Positions 9,072 to 18,476 are shown, counted from the stretch's first letter. The stretch is 64,000 nucleotides of DNA from Mycolicibacterium sp. GF69 (GCF_003284965.1 NZ_QMEW01000002.1:1-64000); one strand, 5' to 3'. Notes: generated from the sequence alone by a model not told the origin. A program made the numbers and translations.

Positions 9072-10465
9072 CAGTGCCCCTTGTGTTGTGGGGTCGCACC
9101 GAGCATCATCCCCCAGATTCGCCACGGTTCAGTCGCCAGCCGGGCCGACACTTTGGCGCCGAAGTCGGCCATCTCGCCTGCGTCGAATCCGCATTTGGCC
9201 CAGTGGTTCACCAGGCCGGCGTACTCGGTGGAGACCTCGGTGACGCAGCCGGCCCACAGATCGACCGCCTCGGCCATCGCGGGGTGGAAGGGGTGCTGAC
9301 ACCCGCACGGCGCCGGTGCCGCCGCTGAGGCGCAGACCGTCGGATCGATCGGCTTGGCCGGTTTGCCGGTGGCGGCGGACGGTTTCCAGCCGACGCGGCC
9401 CTTCGGCGGTTTCAGGGCGCAGCCGACCAGCATGTTCTCGCCGATGGCGGCGTATCCGCCGACGATCGCGAACATGATGGTGGCGATGGCTGGCACGCCG
9501 GCGAACTTCACCTCCTTCAGGGTGGTGATCCGGACGCCCCGTTTCTCGTTCTCGAAGCTGATGTAGCCGCGGTCGAGGACGGTGAACCCGTCGTCGGCGG
9601 TGTTGGCGCGATCGTCGTCGATGTCGTAGTTGACGTACGCCCCGTCCGTTCGTTCGCCCTTCCAGTACTTGATCGCCGTCCGCAACCGGTAACCGGGCAC
9701 GACGCCGCACAGGGTGCTGATGCTTTCCAGCACGCGGCTCCAGCCGTAGCTGTCCGGGGTCTTCGGAATCGGCTTCATGTCGCAGAAGAACGGACAACAG
9801 AGGTGCCAGTTCAGTGGGTCCACGACCTCGCCGACGTCCTTGACCGACAACCCCTCTCGGAAGTACTCCGCGCGCAGGACGGCGTACTCGCCGCACGCGT
9901 CGCGGCGGATGCCGACATCGAGCTTTGCGTTCTTCACGTACAGCAGAAGTGCTTCGCTGACCAGGTTCTGGTCCGCGGCCCGTTCGATGACCTCGACGAA
10001 GCTCTCCGTGCCTTGGAGGTCGCCGCCGAACAGGTCCAGCAGGGCTTGGCCGCCGGCGATCGAGACCGTGCCCGTACTGCCCGGCACGGCTATCGAAAGT
10101 GCGTTCGCAAACAGCTCGCGCTCCTCCTCGGCGCGGGAAGTCAACTGCCAGTGCGCGCCGACGACGTAGAGCAGCCAGGCCGTCTCGACGGTGCCGATAC
10201 CGACTTCCTCCTGGACCTCAGTGCCACTGCGCATCTCGCCAAACTCAAGCAATGCAGCTGTGCGCGTAGGGAACTCGGTCTGATCGGGATCCACCGAGAG
10301 TCGGCGGACGAATTGGCGGACGTCGCCGAACCAGCCCTGGCGTCCGGGACCGGTGGTTCCGGGGAGAAACGCTTCCACAGTTTCGGTGACATTCGGGTCA
10401 TCGAGGGCGACCACAGCGTCGTCGAGCGCGCCGTAGAGCGCGAGCAAAGAATGAAGGGTGGCCAT
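9071..10465 (-). CDS. Conserved-looking hypothetical protein, first gene of the cyclase operon
   Basis: The 464-aa protein starts at ATG 10465 behind a strong GGAGGAG six bases upstream. I do not recognise the family. The N-terminal 200 residues are helical. A central part (about 215-345) includes W-H-L-C-C-P-F-F-C-D-M and alternating strand-like segments (A-Y-V-N-Y-D-I-D-D-D and G-Y-I-S-F-E-N-E-K-R-G), then a hydrophobic stretch (A-I-A-T-I-M-F-A-I-V-G-G-Y) that may be a buried helix or one membrane segment. The C-terminus has C-G-C-Q-H-P-F-H-P. A lipid-binding role is only a guess from the isoprenoid-like neighbours. It heads a chain of five genes with 1-4 base overlaps ending at 2448. Confidence 0.8.
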   Translation of the reverse strand: MATLHSLLALYGALDDAVVALDDPNVTETVEAFLPGTTGPGRQGWFGDVRQFVRRLSVDPDQTEFPTRTAALLEFGEMRSGTEVQEEVGIGTVETAWLLYVVGAHWQLTSRAEEERELFANALSIAVPGSTGTVSIAGGQALLDLFGGDLQGTESFVEVIERAADQNLVSEALLLYVKNAKLDVGIRRDACGEYAVLRAEYFREGLSVKDVGEVVDPLNWHLCCPFFCDMKPIPKTPDSYGWSRVLESISTLCGVVPGYRLRTAIKYWKGERTDGAYVNYDIDDDRANTADDGFTVLDRGYISFENEKRGVRITTLKEVKFAGVPAIATIMFAIVGGYAAIGENMLVGCALKPPKGRVGWKPSAATGKPAKPIDPTVCASAAAPAPCGCQHPFHPAMAEAVDLWAGCVTEVSTEYAGLVNHWAKCGFDAGEMADFGAKVSARLATEPWRIWGMMLGATPQHKGH

Positions 10466-10502
10466 TCGGGTCTCCTCCCCCCGCGGGTGCGCTTAGCATA
10501 CC
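10466..10502. promoter_or_regulatory. 37-bp divergent intergenic region
   Basis: Only 37 bases separate the ATG of the minus operon from the GTG of the plus operon. The minus side carries a clear Shine-Dalgarno. The plus side has none but has TAGCAT (10494-10499), a -10-like TANNNT, just before the GTG. The space is too small for two ordinary non-overlapping promoters, so one may lie inside the other gene or the plus transcript may be leaderless. Confidence 0.45.
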
Positions 10503-11198
10503 GTGGCGCCCTCATTCGAGCAGGCAATTGTCGGGGAGGTAAAACGGCTTATGACCCGCCCGTTTGCCGACGACGGGACCCTCGGCGACCTGCCGTGGGC
10601 GTCGGTTTTCGACCCCGCTGCCAACGCCCGCGCGCTCAGCGCGATCCAGGCCGAGGGATTTCGCGCGGCCAGCCAGATCGTCGACCGGTTCGTTCGTCTT
10701 GCCCGGCCCGACGGCGGTGGCGCGGCGTCCCCGGATTTTTCGGTGGATGCGTCGCCGGGTTCACCGGATCTCGAGCAGCTCACCCGCGCGTGGTGGTCGG
10801 TGGCCGGCCAGTTCCTGCTCGGTGGGGGCCGGCCGCGCGGGGCGGAACTCGACTTCGCCGGCACGGATGGTCGGCAGGGGATCGCGCTGGAGTCGTCGGT
10901 GCCCGGGTGCGCGGAAACGGTGGTGTGGTTGCACAATCGCACCGACAAGGATTTTGGCTCAATAAGGTTGCGCTGCAGCGATCTCCTTGCGCACGGCGGT
11001 TCGGTGATCGAGTCGCGGGAGTTGGCTTTGGAACCGGACACGGTGGAGATGCCGCCGCGGAGCAGTCGAGGTATCGCCGTCACGATCCACGTGACCGAGA
11101 ATGCGAAACCCGGTGTGTACCGGGGGACTTTGCTCGTCGATGCCGACGAGAACCTCTGGCTGCCAGTGGCACTAACGTTGCGGGCACCGGCACCGTGA
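10503..11198 (+). CDS. Hypothetical protein with C-terminal Ig/beta-sandwich-like domain
   Basis: The 231-aa product is read from GTG 10503. An alternative start is ATG 10551, which follows GGGGAGG at a spacing of 11. The N-terminal half is helical (N-A-R-A-L-S-A-I-Q-A-E-G-F-R-A-A). The C-terminal half looks like a beta sandwich (E-T-V-V-W-L-H-N-R-T-D, P-G-V-Y-R-G-T-L-L-V-D-A-D and L-P-V-A-L-T-L) of the kind that packs against partner proteins. A comparable strand pattern ends the 8454-9071 protein across the divergent promoter, which suggests related domains. The polyprenyl synthase gene starts inside its stop codon, so the two are probably co-translated. No named family recognised. Confidence 0.75.
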   Translation: MAPSFEQAIVGEVKRLMTRPFADDGTLGDLPWASVFDPAANARALSAIQAEGFRAASQIVDRFVRLARPDGGGAASPDFSVDASPGSPDLEQLTRAWWSVAGQFLLGGGRPRGAELDFAGTDGRQGIALESSVPGCAETVVWLHNRTDKDFGSIRLRCSDLLAHGGSVIESRELALEPDTVEMPPRSSRGIAVTIHVTENAKPGVYRGTLLVDADENLWLPVALTLRAPAP

Positions 11199-12247
11199 CG
11201 AGCACGGCCGACCGGGCCGACCTGGTGGCGTCCGTCGACGAGAGGCTGCGTGACGTCGCGCGACTGGTTCGCCGTTCGATGCTGGATGTGTTACCGGACG
11301 GGGAACCGGGCCGGTGGCTCTACGCGCCGATGCGCGAGTACCCGTCGCGCCCGGGTAAGGCGTTGCGGCCGGCGCTGTGTCTGGCGGCCAGCCGGGTGTT
11401 CGGTGCGGAATCGGACGACGCGCTCGGTGTCGCGGTGGCGATCGAGTTGCTGCACAACGCCTTTCTGGTGCACGACGACATCGCCGATGGAAGTGAGATG
11501 CGTCGTGGCAGGCCGACGTTGGCGGCGAGTTACGGGATGGCTGCGGCACTCAACGCCGGCGACGGGTTGGCGGTCGTAGCGGGGCAGGTGCTGCGGCGGG
11601 CCACCCGGCGGCTGGATCGCGATCTCGCCGATCTGGTGTGGGCGGAGTTCGACACTATGGCGATGCGCACGCTCGAGGGCCAGGCGCTGGAGGTGGGCTG
11701 GCAGACCGACCACATTGAGAATCTCGGTCCGGCAGACTATCTCGAGCTGATCATGCACAAGACGTGCTGGTACACCACCATTCACCCGTTGCGCGTCGGG
11801 GCGATGGTCGGCTCCAGGGGGACCGCGGACCTCGCGCCGCTGGTGCGCTTCGGGTTCCACTTCGGCGCCGCGTTCCAGATCCGCGATGACCTGCTGAACC
11901 TCATCGGGGATGAACGGCAGTACGGCAAGGAGATTCTCGGCGATCTCTACGAGGGTAAACGGACGCTGACGCTGATGCACCTGCTGTCGGTGGCGAGCGG
12001 CGAGGACGGAGAGTTCGTCCGGGACTATCTGAAACTGCAACGTCCCGAACGGTCTCGGGAGTTAGTGCTGAAGATCCGGGCGTTGATGGACGAGTACGGC
12101 AGCATCGACTTCACCAGTGAGTACGCCGAAGGTATTCTGCTCGTCGCCGAGGAGTATTTCGAGTGGGCGTTCGCTGGCGCCCAGCCCGGTCCGGACCTGG
12201 ACTTCCTGCGCGCACTGGTGCCCTACGTGTGGGCGAGATGGCGCTAG
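11195..12247 (+). CDS. Polyprenyl diphosphate synthase (class I trans-prenyltransferase)
   Basis: The 350-aa enzyme starts at GTG 11195, overlapping the previous stop (GTGA). It has G-K-A-L-R-P at 54-59, the first aspartate-rich motif D-D-I-A-D at 94-98 followed by G-S-E-M-R-R-G, and a second motif F-Q-I-R-D-D-L-L-N at 227-235, where the last position is Asn instead of Asp. Members condense isopentenyl diphosphate with an allylic diphosphate using Mg2+. Chain length cannot be assigned from sequence alone. The residues before the first motif are A-F-L-V-H. The coupled beta-sandwich gene and the divergent desaturase-like gene suggest a dedicated isoprenoid product rather than housekeeping menaquinone synthesis. 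Confidence 0.92.
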   Translation: MTSTADRADLVASVDERLRDVARLVRRSMLDVLPDGEPGRWLYAPMREYPSRPGKALRPALCLAASRVFGAESDDALGVAVAIELLHNAFLVHDDIADGSEMRRGRPTLAASYGMAAALNAGDGLAVVAGQVLRRATRRLDRDLADLVWAEFDTMAMRTLEGQALEVGWQTDHIENLGPADYLELIMHKTCWYTTIHPLRVGAMVGSRGTADLAPLVRFGFHFGAAFQIRDDLLNLIGDERQYGKEILGDLYEGKRTLTLMHLLSVASGEDGEFVRDYLKLQRPERSRELVLKIRALMDEYGSIDFTSEYAEGILLVAEEYFEWAFAGAQPGPDLDFLRALVPYVWARWR

Positions 12248-12277
12248 CGGCAAAGGTCTTGCGCCATCGGAGGCCGG

Positions 12278-12670
12278 CTAGCGGCCGCGCCGTTCATTGA
12301 AGCCGTCCACGATGAGATCTCTGATCTCGGCGAACCGTTCGTCGACTGCGCGGAAGTTGGCGCGTGTCTCCTGGCGGTGGTCACTCAGCTCGTTGCGAAG
12401 CGCCGAGAACTCCGTCCGCGTGTACGCCTGATGAGAGGCGAGCTTCTCGCCGAGCGCGTTGATGGCCTCGCGGTTGGCATTGGTAGTGACCGCGACGTTG
12501 CCGAGTCGCTCATCAATGCCGTCGAAGCGGGTGTCCACCGCGTCAAAGCGGATGCCGAAACCATCGATGCGTTGTCCCAGTGCCCCCACCGCCACGAGTA
12601 CTGCGCGGTAGTCGGCTCGGTCGGCTTCTAGGGCCGCGATCCGTGCTTCAAGATCAGCAAGCGAAGTCAC
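12278..12670 (-). CDS. Coiled-coil hypothetical protein
   Basis: The 130-aa product is a nearly continuous heptad-type helix, starting L-A-D-L-E-A-R-I-A-A-L-E and running through repeated R-F-D-x-V/I-D and L-R-N-E-L-S segments. No signal peptide or enzyme motif is visible. A second short coiled-coil protein with a similar opening is at 45486-45818, so these may be paralogous. It is convergent with the prenyl synthase gene. The 120-bp gap after its start (12671-12790) holds no recognisable gene. Confidence 0.7.
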   Translation of the reverse strand: MTSLADLEARIAALEADRADYRAVLVAVGALGQRIDGFGIRFDAVDTRFDGIDERLGNVAVTTNANREAINALGEKLASHQAYTRTEFSALRNELSDHRQETRANFRAVDERFAEIRDLIVDGFNERRGR

Positions 12671-12790
12671 GAGTTGAGTCTATCGCCGCCGACGGACCTC
12701 TCGGAGCGGCAATCGAACGAGGCGGTGGCAGCGCACCACCGCACCACCGCGGATGAAGTCGGCGGCCCTCGGTAGCTGAGCACATGCGCA

Positions 12791-13807
12791 CTACTCGGCG
12801 AGCAAGTTCACCGCGCGGGTGAAGACAGCCGGCGCCGACGCCGCTGCCGGCACCAACCGCGAGCGAACCGACCGAAACGCCCCGGCGCGCACCAGTCCCG
12901 CGGTGAGCATCCGGTAACGGCGCGACATACGTCGCCACCGCCGCTCGTAGTCGGCGGGTCGGTCCGCGGTGATGCAGTCCACGAGCAGTTCGGCGGCGCC
13001 GAACGCGATACCTAAGCCCTCGCCGGTCAGGGCGTCGACGTAGCCGGCCGCGTCGCCCACCAACAGCACTCGCCCGGCGACCCGCTGCCGCACGCGCTGC
13101 CGCAATGGCCCGGCCGCCAGTTCGGGTGCGTGAGCGCACCCGGTGACCCGTTCGCACAGCGCGGGAAACGATTCGAGATGGTGGTCGAACCCGCCCCGCC
13201 GCGCGGAGAGGATCGCGACGCCCACGCAGTCCCCGGCGACCGGGGTCACATAGGCCTCGCCGTCGTCGGACCAGTAAACCTCGACGTAGTCGCTCCACGG
13301 CGCCACCGTGTAATGCCGGCGAATGCCCCACCGCCGAAGCCCCGACGCCGGTACGGCCAGCCCGAGCGACGCGCGGAGCGGCGAGTGCAATCCGTCCGCA
13401 GCAGCCAGGTAGCGCCCACAAAAACCATTGACAGACACCGACTCTGGCGTTTGCTCAACGGCACCGACGTCGCCGCGCTCGATACCGACCCCGGCCTGCA
13501 ACGCCGCATCCCACAGCGCCGCATGTAACGCCGTCCGGCGGACCCCGAGCCCCGGCCCGCTGTCGAATCGCCCGGTGACGTTTCGTCGCCCGTCGCTGTA
13601 CGTGATCCCCTCGAACGGGTGTCCCGCCGGGTCGGCACCCAGCCCGCGCAGCTGACGCAGCGTGTGCGGCATCAGCCCTTCGCCGCACGCCTTGTCGACA
13701 GGCGCGGGCCGGCGCTCGACAAGCACCACCTCGAGCCCAGCGCGGGCGCCGTAGATGGCGGTGGCCAAACCCGCCGGACCGCCACCCGCCACCAGCAGAT
13801 CGATCAT
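12791..13807 (-). CDS. FAD-dependent monooxygenase/reductase, SrsC-like role
   Basis: The 338-aa flavoprotein begins at ATG 13807, overlapping the methyltransferase stop by four bases. It has an N-terminal FAD fold (L-L-V-A-G-G-G-P-A-G-L-A-T-A), the V-E-R-R-P loop, and the second FAD motif V-L-L-V-G-D-A-A-G-Y-V-D. By fold it belongs with the UbiH/geranylgeranyl-reductase group. In Streptomyces griseus the order type III PKS (SrsA), methyltransferase (SrsB), flavoprotein hydroxylase (SrsC) makes methylated alkylresorcinols and alkylquinones. The same three functions are in the same order here, so hydroxylation or oxidation of a phenolic lipid is the likely job. Confidence 0.85.
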   Translation of the reverse strand: MIDLLVAGGGPAGLATAIYGARAGLEVVLVERRPAPVDKACGEGLMPHTLRQLRGLGADPAGHPFEGITYSDGRRNVTGRFDSGPGLGVRRTALHAALWDAALQAGVGIERGDVGAVEQTPESVSVNGFCGRYLAAADGLHSPLRASLGLAVPASGLRRWGIRRHYTVAPWSDYVEVYWSDDGEAYVTPVAGDCVGVAILSARRGGFDHHLESFPALCERVTGCAHAPELAAGPLRQRVRQRVAGRVLLVGDAAGYVDALTGEGLGIAFGAAELLVDCITADRPADYERRWRRMSRRYRMLTAGLVRAGAFRSVRSRLVPAAASAPAVFTRAVNLLAE

Positions 13808-14307
13808 CGGAGCAACCCCAGAGCCGTGTTCTCGACCCGGATCCGGGTCCACAACAGCACAGCGTTGAGCACCGTGAACACCGCCGCCGTAAGCCACGCG
13901 GTGTGCACCAGCGGCAGCGCCACCCCCTCGACGACGACCGCGACGTAGTTCGGGTGCGCAATGTAGCGATACGGCCCGCGGGTGAGCCGCGGCGCGTCCG
14001 GAATCACGACGACGCGAGTGTTCCATTGCCGGCCGAGCGTGGCGATGCACCACCACCGCAACGCCTGCGCAGCGAGCACCAGTGCCAGCATCGGCGAGCC
14101 CAGCGCGGGCACGAACGGGCGGAACGACGCTTCCACCAGGCAGCCGGCCAGCAGTCCGGTGTGCAGGGCAACCATCAAGGGATAGTGGGCGGCGCCGAAC
14201 TCTACGCCGCCATGCTTACGGCTCCACGACAGATTACGTTGGGAAACAACGAGTTCGGCAATCCGTTCGGCGGCCACCGCGGCGATCAGCAACCCGTACC
14301 AGAGCAT
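13804..14307 (-). CDS. Isoprenylcysteine carboxyl methyltransferase-family methyltransferase, SrsB-like
   Basis: The 167-aa membrane protein has four or five hydrophobic segments and the family C-terminal signature G-P-Y-R-Y-I-A-H-P-N-Y followed by E-G-V-A-L-P. ICMT-family enzymes are S-adenosylmethionine-dependent. Their bacterial relatives next to type III PKS genes O-methylate alkylresorcinols. ATG 14307 starts two bases after the PKS stop. The frame is open further upstream, but that part lies inside the PKS gene and is a shadow. Confidence 0.85.
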   Translation of the reverse strand: MLWYGLLIAAVAAERIAELVVSQRNLSWSRKHGGVEFGAAHYPLMVALHTGLLAGCLVEASFRPFVPALGSPMLALVLAAQALRWWCIATLGRQWNTRVVVIPDAPRLTRGPYRYIAHPNYVAVVVEGVALPLVHTAWLTAAVFTVLNAVLLWTRIRVENTALGLLR

Positions 14308-14309
14308 GG

Positions 14310-15380
14310 TCAGCGCCAGCGTAGGAGCACCAGTTCGGCGCAGAAGCCTGGACCCATCGCCATCATCACACCGGGCGTGCCGGCCGGCGGCGGCTTGGCG
14401 CGGGCGTCGCGCAGCTCGTGCAGCACCGACGACGACGACAGGTTGCCGACTTCGGCGAGCGAGCGCCACGACAGTTCGAACGCGTCGTCGTCGAGGCCCA
14501 GCGCCCCCGAGATCGCCTCGAGTACCCGCGGCCCGCCGGGGTGCGACACCCAGGAGCCGATGTCGCCGATCGTCAGGTCGTGCTCGGCGAGGAAGCCGGT
14601 GACGTCGTCGGCGAAGTAGCGCTCGATCAGGTCGGGCAGATCGGGGGAGAGAATCAGCTGGAACCCCGACGGGCCGACATCCCAACCCATGGTGTCCAGC
14701 GAGTCGGGGTAGAGCCGGCTGCGAGTGGCCACTACTTCCGGTCCGTCCGCCTGAATCCGTTGCGCGCGAGTCGAACCCACCGATACGACCGCACCCGCAC
14801 CGTCACCGAACAGTGCGCTGCCGACCAGGGAGGCCATCGTGGGCCGTGCGGCCGGGAACATCAGCGAGCACAGCTCGACCGACACCAGCGCGGCCACGTC
14901 GTCGGGATGGCCGAGCAGGTAGTCGTGCAGGCGCGCCACCCCGGCCGCACCGGCCACGCAGCCCAGGCCGAAGATCGGTATCCGCCGTACGTCCGGACGC
15001 AGGCCGAGCCGCCCGGCGATGCGTGCGTCCAGCGACGGCACCGCCACACCGGTGACCGTCGTCGTCACGATCAGGTCCACATCCTCGGGCTGCAACCCGG
15101 CATCGTCGAGCGCGCCCAGCAGCGCTTGGCACCCGAGCTCGACGGCATGCTCGAGGAACAGGTCGTTGGTCTGGTCGAGCTCGCCGAGAGTCAGGTAGTC
15201 GTCCATCGGCAGGATGGTGTGGCGGCTGTCGACTTTGGCGCTCGCGTGCAGGGCGCGCACGACCTCCTCGTACTCGGCGAACGTCGGGACCTGCACGAAC
15301 CGGTCGGTGATCTCCTGCTGGCTGTATCGGTGCGGCGGCAGCGCTCCGTGCACTCCGGCGATGACGCTCATGGTGCTCAC
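14310..15380 (-). CDS. Type III polyketide synthase
   Basis: The 356-aa enzyme carries the complete chalcone-synthase-type triad: C141 in F-G-L-G-C-V-A-G, H280 in W-V-S-H-P-G-G-P, and N313 in V-G-N-L-S-S-S-S. The G-x-G-P-G-F signature near the C-terminus is present as A-M-G-P-G-F-C-A-E. Mycobacterial and streptomycete members extend long-chain acyl-CoA with malonyl-CoA or methylmalonyl-CoA to alkylresorcinols and alkylpyrones. The start is GTG 15380, overlapping the MMPL stop; an internal ATG at 15371 is possible. Substrate length is not readable from the sequence. Confidence 0.93.
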   Translation of the reverse strand: MSTMSVIAGVHGALPPHRYSQQEITDRFVQVPTFAEYEEVVRALHASAKVDSRHTILPMDDYLTLGELDQTNDLFLEHAVELGCQALLGALDDAGLQPEDVDLIVTTTVTGVAVPSLDARIAGRLGLRPDVRRIPIFGLGCVAGAAGVARLHDYLLGHPDDVAALVSVELCSLMFPAARPTMASLVGSALFGDGAGAVVSVGSTRAQRIQADGPEVVATRSRLYPDSLDTMGWDVGPSGFQLILSPDLPDLIERYFADDVTGFLAEHDLTIGDIGSWVSHPGGPRVLEAISGALGLDDDAFELSWRSLAEVGNLSSSSVLHELRDARAKPPPAGTPGVMMAMGPGFCAELVLLRWR

Positions 15381-17650
15381 TCTTTAGCCACGGGCGCGGA
15401 GGGTTGTTGGTTCAACGATGCCGCGCGGTCGGTCGCGGCTTCGGGGTCCTCGCTGAACCCGAGGCGGCGGTGCAGCGCGGCCAGCCAGCCGGGCGCCCAC
15501 CAGTTCCATCCGCCGAGAAGGTGCATGAACGCCGGCACCAGCACCATCCGCACCAGCGTCGCGTCGACCAGGACGGCCAGCGCCAGGCCGAGGCCGAACA
15601 GCTTCAGCACCGCCACATTGGCGGCGATCAGTGCGGCGAACGAGATCGACATGATGAGCGCGGCGGCGGTAATGACGCGGCCGGTGTGGGCGATGCCGAG
15701 CGCGACGCTCTCGTCGTTGTCGCTCCGTGTGCGGCCGGACCGCAGCCAGTACTCGCGGATCCGGGAGACGAGGAAGACCTCGTAGTCCATCGAAAGGCCG
15801 AACGCGATGCAGAACAACAGCACCGGAATGTTGGCCACCAGCGTGCCGCTCGGGGTCGTACCCAGCGCGCCGAGGTGGCCGTCCTGGAAGATCCACACCA
15901 TCGCGCCGAACGCGGCGGTCAGCGAAAGAATGTTCAGCACAAGCGCTTTGAGCGGCACGACGACGCTGCCGGTCAACAGGAACAACAGGGCCAGCATGAT
16001 GACCGCGATGAGACCCAGCACGAGCGGCAGCCGGGAGGTGATGGCGTCGACGCTGTCGCTGTTGGTGGCGGCGGTACCGGTCAGCAGAACGTCCCGGCCG
16101 GCAGGTGGCGGCACCGCGTCGAGGCGGTCGAGTTGGGTTTCGGAGGCGTCGGAGAACAGCGGGGCCGTGCTGTCGACGGTGAGGAATGCGCTGCCGTCGG
16201 ACTGGCCCGCGGGCGCCGAGGGTGAGCCGGCGAGGCGCCCGTCGACGAACGTCCCGGTGGGCGCGGACACCGCCGAGACGTCGGGTACCTCGGACAGTGC
16301 GGCGGCGTAGGCGCTGATCTCGGCGGCGTTGAGGCCGTCCGCGTCGGACAGCACGATGGTCACTGCGGTGTCGGTGTTGGTGGCGAAGTCATTGCGCAAC
16401 TGGTCGCCGACTTGATGTGCGGAGGCGCTCTTGGGAAGTACGCGGTCGTCGGGCAGGCCCGGCCGCACGCCGAGGAACGGCAACCCGAGCAGGATCAGGA
16501 GCGTGACGCCGGCCAACCCGAGCGGAACGGCCCGGCGGATGACAAATGTGGCGCACCGGTACCAGAACCGTTGCTCGACGGCGCGGGACTCGGGTTCCGG
16601 TCGGCCGAAGAGGCGTCGGGCCAGGCGGCGGACGTCGAGTGCGTCGATTCGAGGGCCCAGCAACACCAGAGCGGCGGGGGTGACGACCAACGCGGCGGTC
16701 GCGCAGAACGCCACGGTGGCCACGCCGGCGTAGGCGAACGACTTGAGGAAGTGCATCGGGAACAACACCAGGACTGACATCGACAGCGCGACGGTCGTCG
16801 CGGAGAACACGACGGTGCGCCCGGCCGTGGCCATCATGCGGGTGAGCGCGACGTCGAGGGATGCGCCGTCGGCCAACTCGTCGCGGTAGCGGCTGATCAT
16901 CAGCAGCGTGTAGTCGATGGCCAGGGCGAGGCCCATCGCGCTGGTGAGGTTCAGCGCGAAGATCGACACGTCGGTGCCGAAGGCGACGATCCGCAGGACG
17001 GCGAGCGCGCCGACGATCGCCATGATGCCGACCGCGACGGGCAGCGCAGCGGTCAGCAGGCCACCGAACACCCACACCAGAACCAGGAAGCTCAGCGGGA
17101 TCGCCAGCGATTCCATCACCACCAGGTCGCGCTGGGACTGGGCGGTGAGCTGCAAGTTGACCATCGCGACGCCGCCTGCGCGGACGGTGACGCCGTCGCG
17201 GTCGAGCTGCTCGGTGAGCTCCTCGGCGTGCCGCTGCTGGGCGGCCTCGTCGCCGATGATGCCCGCGACGATCAACCCCGAAGTGCGGTCCTTGCTGATG
17301 AGTTCGGCGGCGGCTGAGGGCGGCACGGTCCACGGCGAGCTGACGTTCGCGACGTGCGGGGAACGGCTCAATCGGTCGACGATGTCGACGCCCGCAGTTC
17401 TGGCAGTCGGGCTGTCGACGCCGTCGGGCGAGGAGACGGTGATGAGCAGCTGCACGTCGCCCTGGTCGAACTTGTCGGTCAGCAGCTGGGTGGCGCGCGA
17501 CGAGTCGGAGTTCGGATCCTGGAACCCGCTGGGCGACAGCTTGCTGGCGACGGGAACGCCGAGAACGCCGAGCGCAACCATCAGCAGCGCCGCGACCGCG
17601 ATAACGGTGCGTGGCGCTCCAAGGGCGAGTCGGGCGATCCGGACTAGCAG
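15377..17650 (-). CDS. MMPL-family RND transporter
   Basis: The 757-aa transporter has the two-fold MMPL layout: one N-terminal helix, a large extracytoplasmic loop, five to six helices ([17 protein letters not shown] region), a second loop, and a second set ending in [15 protein letters not shown]. The first ATG in frame is 17581, but that would begin inside the first helix. Upstream in frame lies [11 protein letters not shown], as in family N-termini. GGAGG at 17657-17661 sits six bases before CTG 17650, so a CTG start is proposed. It probably exports the phenolic lipid made by the following three genes. Confidence 0.88.
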   Translation of the reverse strand: MLVRIARLALGAPRTVIAVAALLMVALGVLGVPVASKLSPSGFQDPNSDSSRATQLLTDKFDQGDVQLLITVSSPDGVDSPTARTAGVDIVDRLSRSPHVANVSSPWTVPPSAAAELISKDRTSGLIVAGIIGDEAAQQRHAEELTEQLDRDGVTVRAGGVAMVNLQLTAQSQRDLVVMESLAIPLSFLVLVWVFGGLLTAALPVAVGIMAIVGALAVLRIVAFGTDVSIFALNLTSAMGLALAIDYTLLMISRYRDELADGASLDVALTRMMATAGRTVVFSATTVALSMSVLVLFPMHFLKSFAYAGVATVAFCATAALVVTPAALVLLGPRIDALDVRRLARRLFGRPEPESRAVEQRFWYRCATFVIRRAVPLGLAGVTLLILLGLPFLGVRPGLPDDRVLPKSASAHQVGDQLRNDFATNTDTAVTIVLSDADGLNAAEISAYAAALSEVPDVSAVSAPTGTFVDGRLAGSPSAPAGQSDGSAFLTVDSTAPLFSDASETQLDRLDAVPPPAGRDVLLTGTAATNSDSVDAITSRLPLVLGLIAVIMLALLFLLTGSVVVPLKALVLNILSLTAAFGAMVWIFQDGHLGALGTTPSGTLVANIPVLLFCIAFGLSMDYEVFLVSRIREYWLRSGRTRSDNDESVALGIAHTGRVITAAALIMSISFAALIAANVAVLKLFGLGLALAVLVDATLVRMVLVPAFMHLLGGWNWWAPGWLAALHRRLGFSEDPEAATDRAASLNQQPSAPVAKE

Positions 17651-17771
17651 GACGGTCCTCCGATCCCCGTGCGGGCGGCAATGAGCCTGTCAGTCAATTT
17701 ACGTCGCCGTAGGGCTGAAGGTTCACTTCATCGGCAGGCAAATTGTGACGGCGATCAGCTCGAGCGTTGGG

Positions 17772-18476
17772 TCAGCGGAGGCCGGCTTCGATGTCTGCGA
17801 CAGCTTGGGATGCCGCGGGCCCGCAGATGGTGCGGAGGTCGACGGGACCGGCGGCCAGGAGCCCGTCGATGCGGTTCTTGAGGTCACCGGAGGTGACGTG
17901 GGCGTAGAGGTGGGTGCCGGGGCAGGAGGTGTCGTGGCTGGCATCGCGGTGACCGCCCAGTGTGTCGGTCGGGATGCCGAATCGTTGTGCGGCCCAGGCG
18001 AATGCCAGTGCAGCGCCGTCGAGTTGTTCCTCGGTGACCTGTTCTTCGTCGAAGTTGCCCTCGCAGACGACGAGGAAGTGGCCGGTGGGGTCGTAGTTGG
18101 TTGCGGTGTCGCCGACGAGTTCGGGCTTTCTCAGCTCGTAGATGTTGCCGTTGCGGTCGACGCTGAGGTGGTAGGCGATGTCGATCCAGCCGTGTGTGTT
18201 CTGGTGGTAGTGCTGATGCTGGCGGAGTCGTGCGGGTGCGTTGCTGTTGTCGCCGAGGGTGACCGCGGTGTGGTGGATCGTCATGCGGACCGGCGTGTGG
18301 GGCGTGCCGCCGGAACGCGGTGGCTTGGCGCCCCAGGCATCCCGGCACAACACGGTTGGCGCCTGCGGCGGAGTTGCCTTTGCGAGGGGGAGCGGTGCGG
18401 CGGTGGTGGCGGCTGCCAGGCCGGCCAGTTGGAGGAGCCGTCGACGGTTGAGTGTAAGACGGTCGTAGGCTCGCAC
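17772..18476 (-). CDS. N-acetylmuramoyl-L-alanine amidase, PGRP-like, probable Tat export
   Basis: The 234-aa product starts at GTG 18476, one base after the preceding stop. N-R-R-R-L-L-Q-L-A-G-L-A-A-A near residue 11 is a twin-arginine-like signal. The amidase-2/PGRP domain shows zinc-ligand regions M-T-I-H-H-T-A and G-G-H-R-D-A-S-H-D-T-S-C-P-G-T. Such enzymes cut the bond between muramic acid and the stem peptide. It is the second gene of a pair with the DUF3592-like protein. An untranslated gap (17651-17771) separates it from the MMPL gene. Confidence 0.88.
   Translation of the reverse strand: MRAYDRLTLNRRRLLQLAGLAAATTAAPLPLAKATPPQAPTVLCRDAWGAKPPRSGGTPHTPVRMTIHHTAVTLGDNSNAPARLRQHQHYHQNTHGWIDIAYHLSVDRNGNIYELRKPELVGDTATNYDPTGHFLVVCEGNFDEEQVTEEQLDGAALAFAWAAQRFGIPTDTLGGHRDASHDTSCPGTHLYAHVTSGDLKNRIDGLLAAGPVDLRTICGPAASQAVADIEAGLR

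Noticed and set aside
9803..11194. N-terminal extension of the polyprenyl synthase frame back to 9803
   Set aside because: The extension overlaps two genes with better support and has no family similarity. GTG 11195, coupled to the previous stop, gives the normal enzyme length.
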